Assembly: GCA_017939945.1 (NCBI GenBank)
Contig: JAGAZS010000361.1
Coordinates: 1 to 9,576 of the forward strand
Direction: 5' to 3'
Source of the DNA: Schwartzia sp. (in: firmicutes)
Lineage (GTDB): Bacteria > Bacillota > Negativicutes > Selenomonadales > Selenomonadaceae
Length of the DNA: 9,576 nucleotides
Below are positions 5,308-9,576 of the stretch, in pieces. Each line of letters starts with the position of its first letter. Within the stretch, counting starts at the first letter, position 1. Made by a program: the position numbers and the translations under genes. The notes under the pieces were generated by a model that worked only from the letters and a program-made list of their open reading frames with translations, had not been told where the DNA came from and did no database searches.

Positions 5308-5873
5308 CACAGTTCCTCCACCGGCATGCCTTCCAGAATGTCCCCGGTATACAGGTCGCGAATGGAAATATGGCGATCGTCCATCAGCGCGAAGGTCGAA
5401 CGCCCGTCCTCCCGCTTCGAGACCGAAGGCGAACCCGGATTCAGGAAGATCGTCCCATCGATGCGTTCAAGGACCGGAACGTGAGTATGACCGCTGATGA
5501 AAATATCCGCTTTGAGCTTCGCCGCCATTTCCGATTTTTCTTCCTGCGTCTCCACCAGATGGCCGTGCGTGACCACGATGCGCTTGCCGTTCACGAAAGC
5601 AAACGCGTAAGGAGACGCCATCGGCAGCCCCAGCACCGAAAGATCGACCTCGGAATCACAGTTGCCCCGGGACGCGATGATTGGCACCGGACACTGCTGG
5701 ATTGCCTCGGCGAGCTTCGCCGGACGATAGTCGTCGGTCATGCGGTTGCGCGGTCCGTGATACAGGACGTCGCCCGCATGGAAAATCAAATCGACATTGC
5801 AGAAGAATTTTTTGCAAACCATGGCCCAGCAGCCCGCCGAGCCGTGCGTATCGCTGATAACCCCGATTTTCAA
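5307..5873 (-). CDS. yfcE: YfcE-type metallophosphoesterase
   Basis: This 188-residue protein is a compact calcineurin-like phosphoesterase of the YfcE/MJ0936 group, using two divalent metals to cleave phosphodiesters and, in some members, monoesters. All metal-site motifs are present: SDTHG (Asp8, His10), GDV (Asp35), RGNCDSEVD (Asn71), THGH (His103, His105) and SGHTH (His129, His131). The segments LYHGPRN and RGNCDSEVD are especially close to E. coli YfcE. The TTG start at 5873 gives the conserved MKIGVISDTHG beginning, and AAAGGGGG lies 8 nt upstream. It follows ribH by 30 nt without a terminator and overlaps hslO as TGATG, so it is probably part of the riboflavin transcript. Its substrate here is unknown. 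The location makes a role in dephosphorylating a riboflavin intermediate worth considering, but E. coli YfcE prefers diesters, so this remains speculation. Confidence 0.92.
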   Translation of the reverse strand: MKIGVISDTHGSAGCWAMVCKKFFCNVDLIFHAGDVLYHGPRNRMTDDYRPAKLAEAIQQCPVPIIASRGNCDSEVDLSVLGLPMASPYAFAFVNGKRIVVTHGHLVETQEEKSEMAAKLKADIFISGHTHVPVLERIDGTIFLNPGSPSVSKREDGRSTFALMDDRHISIRDLYTGDILEGMPVEEL

Positions 5874-5903
5874 AATTCTCGCCCCCTTTGGAACTGTTAA
5901 TAT

Positions 5904-6371
5904 TTATCCTATCTTTTTCAACAGATTCGCCATTTCCATCGCCGCCATTGCGCCGTCCGCGCCCTTGTTGCCGGCCTTCGTCCCGGCGCGCTCGACGGCC
6001 TGCTCTATATTCTCTGTCGTGACGACGCCGAAGATCACCGGCACGCCCGTGGAAAGCCCCGCCTGTGCGATGCCCTTCGAGACTTCGCTGCAAACGTAAT
6101 CGTAATGGGAAGTCGCGCCGCGGATCACCGCGCCGACGCAGATGACTGCGTCGTATTTTCCGGAAGCGGCAAGCTTTTTCGCGGCCAGCGGAATCTCGAA
6201 CGCCCCCGGCACCCAGGCGATGTCCACCGCGTCCTCCGCCGCGCCGTGACGACGCAGCATATCGAGCGCGCCCTCCAAAAGCTTCGATGTAATAAATTCG
6301 TTGAAGCGCGACGCGACAATCGCGAACCGCAAGCCTTCCGCCGTAATGTTGCCTTCAATGATGTTTGCCAT
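5904..6371 (-). CDS. ribH: 6,7-dimethyl-8-ribityllumazine synthase
   Basis: This enzyme condenses 5-amino-6-ribitylaminouracil with 3,4-dihydroxy-2-butanone 4-phosphate, the penultimate riboflavin step. It usually assembles as pentamers or 60-mer shells in the cytosol. The 155-residue length is standard. Motifs: SRFNEFIT (21-28, substrate ring stacking), VPGAFEIP (54-61), GAVIRGATSHYDYV (80-93, with catalytic His89), FGVVTTEN (114-121) and AVERAGTKAGNKG (125-137, with Arg128 for phosphate binding). The ATG at 6371 has GGAGGAGG upstream with 9-nt spacing, lying inside the 3' end of ribBA. The gap to the ribBA stop is only 4 nt, so translation is likely coupled. Regulation is by the upstream FMN riboswitch. 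Confidence 0.97.
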   Translation of the reverse strand: MANIIEGNITAEGLRFAIVASRFNEFITSKLLEGALDMLRRHGAAEDAVDIAWVPGAFEIPLAAKKLAASGKYDAVICVGAVIRGATSHYDYVCSEVSKGIAQAGLSTGVPVIFGVVTTENIEQAVERAGTKAGNKGADGAMAAMEMANLLKKIG

Positions 6372-6375
6372 GCTC

Positions 6376-7578
6376 TTATTCCTCCTCCAAAAGATGTCCC
6401 ATTTTATTTTTCTTCACTTCAAGATAGTGATGATTATACGGATTGGAATGGATTTCCAACGGCAGCCGCTCGACGATGGAGAGACCGTATCCCTCGAGTC
6501 CCGCGCGCTTGGCGGGATTGTTCGTCAACAAACGGATGCTCGTCAGCCCGAGGTCGGCGAGAATCTGCGCGCCGATGCCGTAGTCCCGAAGGTCAGGCGC
6601 GAAGCCTAATAGAACGTTCGCCTCCACCGTGTCCTTGCCCTGATCCTGGAGCGCATAAGCGCGCATCTTGTTCGCGAGGCCGATGCCTCGCCCCTCCTGC
6701 CGCATGTAAAGCACGACGCCTTCCCCTTCCGCTTCGATTCGCCGCAAGGCCGTCGCGAGCTGGTCCCCGCAGTCGCAGCGCATGGAGCCGAGGGCGTCGC
6801 CGGTCAGGCACTCGGAATGGACGCGCACCATCACATTCTTTTTGCCATGCACATCGCCCTTGACAACGGCGAGATGGCATTTCCCGTCCAGCGTGCTTTC
6901 GTAAGCCTTGATGCGAAAATGCCCGTACTTGCTCGGAAAATCCACGTCAGCGACCTGGCGGATAAAAGTTTCCGTGCGTTTCCGATAAGCAATCAAGTCT
7001 TGCACGGTAATCATTTTCAGCTTGTGCGCCTCAGCGAACTCCAATAGCTGCGGCGTCCGCATCATGTGGCCGTCCTCCGCCATGATCTCGCAGCAAAGCC
7101 CCGCGGGATAAAGCCCCGCCAGCTTCGCAAGGTCGACGGTGGTCTCCGTGTGCCCGGCCCGCCGAAGTACGCCGCCCGGCACCGCCCGGAGCGGGAATAC
7201 ATGACCGGGACGCCGGAAGCTCGACGGCTTCGCCGACGGATCGATCAAGAGACGCACCGTCTGGCACCGCTCGAAAGCGGAAATTCCCGTGTCCGTCGTC
7301 ACCGCGTCCACGGAAACGGTGAAAGCTGTCTCGTGATTGTCCGTATTGTTCGCGACCATCGGCGCGATGTCGAGATCGTCGAGCCTGTCGCCCTCCATCG
7401 GCGTGCAGATCAGCCCCTTCGCGTAGGTCGCCATGAAGTTGACCGCTTCCGGCGTGACCTTGTCCGCCGCGATGATCAGATCGCCCTCGTTTTCTCTGTC
7501 CTCGTCATCGACGACCACCAGCATTTTTCCCTGCCGGATGTCTTCGATGGCGTCCTCAACTTTCGCAAAGCTCATCAT
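6376..7578 (-). CDS. ribBA: Bifunctional DHBP synthase / GTP cyclohydrolase II
   Basis: This fusion makes both starting materials of the pathway: 3,4-dihydroxy-2-butanone 4-phosphate from ribulose-5-phosphate (N-terminal domain) and the pyrimidine precursor from GTP (C-terminal domain). The 400-residue length is typical. RibB half: DDEDRENEGD (24-33), HETAFTVSVDA (82-92), TGISAFER (97-104), RRPGHVFPLRA (122-132) and GHTE (142-145). RibA half, from about 202: zinc cysteines in SECLTGDALGSMRCDCGDQL (Cys257, Cys268, Cys270), RQEGRGIGL (293-301), YGIGAQIL and the closing NPYNHHYL. The N-terminus has two adjacent ATGs (7578 and 7575). GGAGG lies 4 nt before the first and 7 nt before the second, so the second may be the true start. 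It lies 16 nt after ribE and 4 nt before ribH. All expected active-site residues appear intact. Confidence 0.97.
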   Translation of the reverse strand: MMSFAKVEDAIEDIRQGKMLVVVDDEDRENEGDLIIAADKVTPEAVNFMATYAKGLICTPMEGDRLDDLDIAPMVANNTDNHETAFTVSVDAVTTDTGISAFERCQTVRLLIDPSAKPSSFRRPGHVFPLRAVPGGVLRRAGHTETTVDLAKLAGLYPAGLCCEIMAEDGHMMRTPQLLEFAEAHKLKMITVQDLIAYRKRTETFIRQVADVDFPSKYGHFRIKAYESTLDGKCHLAVVKGDVHGKKNVMVRVHSECLTGDALGSMRCDCGDQLATALRRIEAEGEGVVLYMRQEGRGIGLANKMRAYALQDQGKDTVEANVLLGFAPDLRDYGIGAQILADLGLTSIRLLTNNPAKRAGLEGYGLSIVERLPLEIHSNPYNHHYLEVKKNKMGHLLEEE

Positions 7579-7594
7579 TTCCCCTCCGTCTTTC

Positions 7595-8236
7595 TCAAAA
7601 TCCGCATTTTTGCAGGAATGCCGCCGTTAGCCCCTCGGACGGGATTTCCTCCGTCCGCGCCGTAGCATGCAGCAATTTGTCCACATATTTCCCGATGACG
7701 TCGTTCTCGATATTGACAGCCGCCCCCGCTTTTTTCCCGTCCAGCGCCGTGGCCTGCCGCGTGTGCGGGATCAGCGAGACGGAAAAGCCTTTGTCGTCTA
7801 CCTCCGCCACCGTCAGGCTCACGCCGTCGAGAGCCACCGAGCCCCGCGGCACGATATACCGCAAAAGCGCCGAATCGGCCTCGACGTGAAAAATCCGCGC
7901 GTTTTCTTTTGATTCAACGCTTTTCACGCGTCCCACGCCGTCAATGTGCCCGCTGACGATATGACCGCCGAGCCTCGAGGAAAGCGTCAGCGCCCGTTCC
8001 AGATTCACCCCGTCGCCTGCCCGCAGGCTGCCAAGGGACGAATGCGCCAATGTGACGGGCATCACATCCGCCGTAAAGCCGCCACGCGTGAACGCCGTGA
8101 CCGTCAGGCAAACGCCGTTCACCGCGATGCTGTCGCCAATCGCCGTTCCCTCCGTCACCTTCTCGGCGGCAATCTCCATGCGCCCGTTCCCGACCGAGCG
8201 AACACGCCCGACCTCTTCGACGATTCCCGTAAACAT
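7595..8236 (-). CDS. ribE: Riboflavin synthase, alpha chain
   Basis: This enzyme performs the last step, dismutating two 6,7-dimethyl-8-ribityllumazine molecules to riboflavin and 5-amino-6-ribitylaminouracil, and acts as a cytosolic homotrimer. The 213-residue protein shows the two internally repeated lumazine-binding domains. The first begins MFTGIVEEVG and contains IAVNGVCLTV (37-46). The second contains GGHIVSGHIDGVG (90-102) and SVALDGVSLTV (133-143). The tail LTAAFLQKCGF matches the family's closing helix. The ATG at 8236 has AAAGGAG with 7-nt spacing, overlapping the ribD stop codon region (gap 4 nt), so ribD and ribE are tightly coupled. The gene is called ribC, ribE or ribB in different organisms; I use ribE as in Bacillus operons. 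It is controlled by the FMN riboswitch. Confidence 0.97.
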   Translation of the reverse strand: MFTGIVEEVGRVRSVGNGRMEIAAEKVTEGTAIGDSIAVNGVCLTVTAFTRGGFTADVMPVTLAHSSLGSLRAGDGVNLERALTLSSRLGGHIVSGHIDGVGRVKSVESKENARIFHVEADSALLRYIVPRGSVALDGVSLTVAEVDDKGFSVSLIPHTRQATALDGKKAGAAVNIENDVIGKYVDKLLHATARTEEIPSEGLTAAFLQKCGF

Positions 8237-8240
8237 TCGT

Positions 8241-9335
8241 TTACTCCTTTACTATATATCCGCTGATGCAAAAATCTTTGCCGACCATTTCCGTCTTTAT
8301 ATCCGTCAGCCGCGCCGCGTCGGCGAGCCGCGAGAATCCTTCGCCGCCTACCGCGGGCGCCGCATTTTTCCCGCCGACCATCATCGGCGCGATGAACGCG
8401 CAAACCTTGTCGGCAAGCCCCGCTTTCAAAAAGGAAAAATGAACCGTCGAACCGCCCTCGACGAGCAGCGAACAAATCCTCCTTTCGCCCAGCGTCTGCA
8501 AAAGCAACGGCAAATCCACGGCCGGACCCGCGCCGGAAACAAAAACCTCCGCGCCCGTCTCCCGAAGCCGTTCCAGATTTTCCTCCGGAGCAGCCTCCGT
8601 CGCCACGATCAAGACCGGAGCCGCCCCGTCACGGAGCATCGGCAAATCAACCGGGGTCCGCGCGTGGCTGTCGAGGATAACCCGCATGGGATTCTTCCCG
8701 TTCCCGTCTGGAAGCCGCGTCGTCAATGACGGCCGATCCGCAAGCACCGTCCCGATTCCCACGAGGATTGCGTCGTTTTCATCGCGCAGGACGTGGCCCC
8801 GCAGCCGCGCTTCCTCTCCCGTAATCCATTGGGACTCGCCGCCCGCCGTCGCCGTCTTTCCGTCCAGCGTCATCGCCATTTTCAGCGTGACAAACGGACG
8901 CTGCTCCGTCACCCAGGTCAGGAACGCCTCGTTCAGCCGCCGCGCTTCCTGTTCCATCAATCCGCAGGAGACCTCGACGCCGGCCTCGCGAAGCATCCGG
9001 AAGCCACGCCCGCTGACAACAGGATTCGGGTCTTCCATCGCCGCGACAACTCGCTTCACGCCAGCCTCGATCACTGCTTTTGCGCAGGGACCGGTCCGCC
9101 CTGTATGCGAGCAGGGCTCCAACGTCACAAAGAGCGTCGCTCCCCGCGCCAATTCCCCCGCCATGCGAAGCGCGTGAATCTCGGCGTGCTCCGTTCCGGC
9201 CTTCCGGTGCCAGCCCGCGCCGACAATCCGCCCGTCCCGGACGAGAACCGCGCCGACCATCGGATTCGGCGACGTCCGCCCGCGCCCATGCGCCGCCAGT
9301 TTCAAGGCTTCGCGCATATACATCTCCTCGTCCAA
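8241..9335 (-). CDS. ribD: Bifunctional pyrimidine deaminase / reductase
   Basis: RibD carries out the second and third steps after GTP opening: deamination of the pyrimidine ring, then NADPH-dependent reduction of the ribose chain. Deaminase domain (about 1-145): zinc site HAE (His50, Glu52) and PCSHTGRTGPC (Cys75, Cys84), with SPNPMVGAV upstream. Reductase domain (about 147-364): PFVTLKMAMTLDGKTAT, SQWITGEEAR, ILVGIGTVLADRPSLTTR and LLVEGGSTVHFSFL. I chose TTG at 9335, giving 364 residues, close to the usual length and matching the family's M-x-E-x-Y-M-x-x-A-L start. GGTGA lies just upstream. An ATG at 9317, with GAGGAG 6 nt before it, is the main alternative. A longer in-frame opening to 9404 runs through the terminator hairpin and is not real coding sequence. 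It is the first gene behind the FMN riboswitch. Confidence 0.95.
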   Translation of the reverse strand: MDEEMYMREALKLAAHGRGRTSPNPMVGAVLVRDGRIVGAGWHRKAGTEHAEIHALRMAGELARGATLFVTLEPCSHTGRTGPCAKAVIEAGVKRVVAAMEDPNPVVSGRGFRMLREAGVEVSCGLMEQEARRLNEAFLTWVTEQRPFVTLKMAMTLDGKTATAGGESQWITGEEARLRGHVLRDENDAILVGIGTVLADRPSLTTRLPDGNGKNPMRVILDSHARTPVDLPMLRDGAAPVLIVATEAAPEENLERLRETGAEVFVSGAGPAVDLPLLLQTLGERRICSLLVEGGSTVHFSFLKAGLADKVCAFIAPMMVGGKNAAPAVGGEGFSRLADAARLTDIKTEMVGKDFCISGYIVKE

Positions 9336-9352
9336 GCTCTCACCCCGCAATT

Positions 9353-9411
9353 CGCAAATAAAAATCCCCGGAAGAAGAATCCTCCGGGGCGTACAAAAAC
9401 GCAAATAAAAA
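9353..9411. repeat. 12-bp direct repeat flanking the riboswitch terminator
   Basis: CGCAAATAAAAA occurs perfectly at 9353-9364 and again at 9400-9411 (plus-strand reading), 47 nt apart. One copy contains the terminator's U-tract and the other lies between the aptamer and the hairpin. On the minus strand both read TTTTTATTTGCG. Confidence 0.7.
9354..9389 (-). terminator. Riboswitch-controlled intrinsic terminator before ribD
   Basis: On the minus strand CCCCGGAGGA (9389-9380) pairs with TCTTCCGGGG (9375-9366) over ten base pairs, including one G-U, closing a TTCT tetraloop. ATTTTTATTT follows immediately. It lies 25 nt after the end of the FMN aptamer and about 20 nt before the ribD start. 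This is the expected expression platform: FMN binding should favour this hairpin and stop transcription. I could not identify the competing antiterminator strand with confidence; it may involve the aptamer's 5' end beyond the window. Confidence 0.88.
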
Positions 9412-9414
9412 CCA

Positions 9415-9576
9415 ATCTTTTCTCATCCAGACTACGGAAACATATAGTTTCCTCACTGTCGGCTCTGGAATCACACCAGATCATGCCTTTCGGCTCGCGG
9501 GCTACAGAACCTTGTTCCTTACCGCCGGTCGGGAATCCGGTTTCGATAAGAATAAATTATCGGAACTCCGTCACCC
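9415..9576 (-). promoter_or_regulatory. FMN riboswitch (RFN element), 5' end cut by the window
   Basis: The minus strand carries the conserved RFN core in order: TTCCCGACCGGCGGTAA, GTAGCCCGCGAGCC, GATCTGGTGTGATTCCAGAG, GCCGACAGT, and AGTCTGGATGAGAAAAGAT as the 3' strand of P1. This aptamer binds flavin mononucleotide and lowers expression of riboflavin genes when FMN is plentiful. The 5' strand of P1 and the first half of P2 lie beyond 9576. An unusual 33-nt hairpin (9538-9570) interrupts the P2 loop between GGGTGA and GATTCCC. Its partner is the terminator at 9354-9389, and it heads the rib operon. Confidence 0.95.

Noticed and set aside
4354..5484. 376-codon plus-strand open frame opposite hslO and the phosphoesterase gene
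   Set aside because: Arg-rich, no motif, no plausible ribosome site, and it overlaps the confident genes on the other strand.
9336..9404. Upstream-extended ribD start at 9404
   Set aside because: The extension is the riboswitch terminator hairpin and U-tract translated by chance. RibD proteins begin near the TTG at 9335.

Overview
The window looks like chromosomal DNA from a diderm Firmicute, most likely Negativicutes (Selenomonas/Mitsuokella-like). This is inferred from an OstA/LptA-like outer-membrane lipopolysaccharide-transport fragment at the left end, combined with Firmicute-type features: very strong GGAGG Shine-Dalgarno sites, several TTG starts, the UPF0237/UPF0210 gene pair, and a fused ribBA in a ribD-ribE-ribBA-ribH operon behind an FMN riboswitch. 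Coding DNA is GC-rich, while the promoter regions are AT-rich.

Layout, left to right. Positions 1-225 (+) hold the C-terminal end of an OstA-like protein. It converges on the minus-strand genes across a bidirectional terminator hairpin at 240-271. All remaining genes are on the minus strand and are read here in transcription order, from right to left. An FMN riboswitch (9415 to beyond 9576) with an intrinsic terminator (9354-9389) controls ribD, ribE, ribBA and ribH (9335-5904), which convert GTP and ribulose-5-phosphate to riboflavin. The same transcription unit appears to run on into a YfcE-type metallophosphoesterase and the redox chaperone Hsp33 (hslO). Their stop and start codons overlap as TGATG.

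Left of hslO come four smaller units. The first is a YbjN-like gene with its own promoter and a strong terminator. The second is a DUF6125-like conserved gene preceded by a 20-codon leader or remnant reading frame. The third is a PrsW-like intramembrane protease gene interrupted by one in-frame TAG. The fourth is an ACT-domain/UPF0210 pair with its own promoter, ending at the terminator at 240-271.

Most of the window is housekeeping. The points worth a second look are: the in-frame amber codon in the PrsW-like gene; a 33-nt hairpin inserted in the P2 loop of the FMN aptamer; the phosphoesterase and Hsp33 genes attached to the riboflavin operon (possibly supplying the pathway's orphan phosphatase step); two promoters with the identical TTGCGC-N17-TATAAT architecture; and a possible decayed flavoprotein start upstream of the DUF6125-like gene. 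I see no mobile element, CRISPR array, tRNA or rRNA, and no convincing new multi-gene system.
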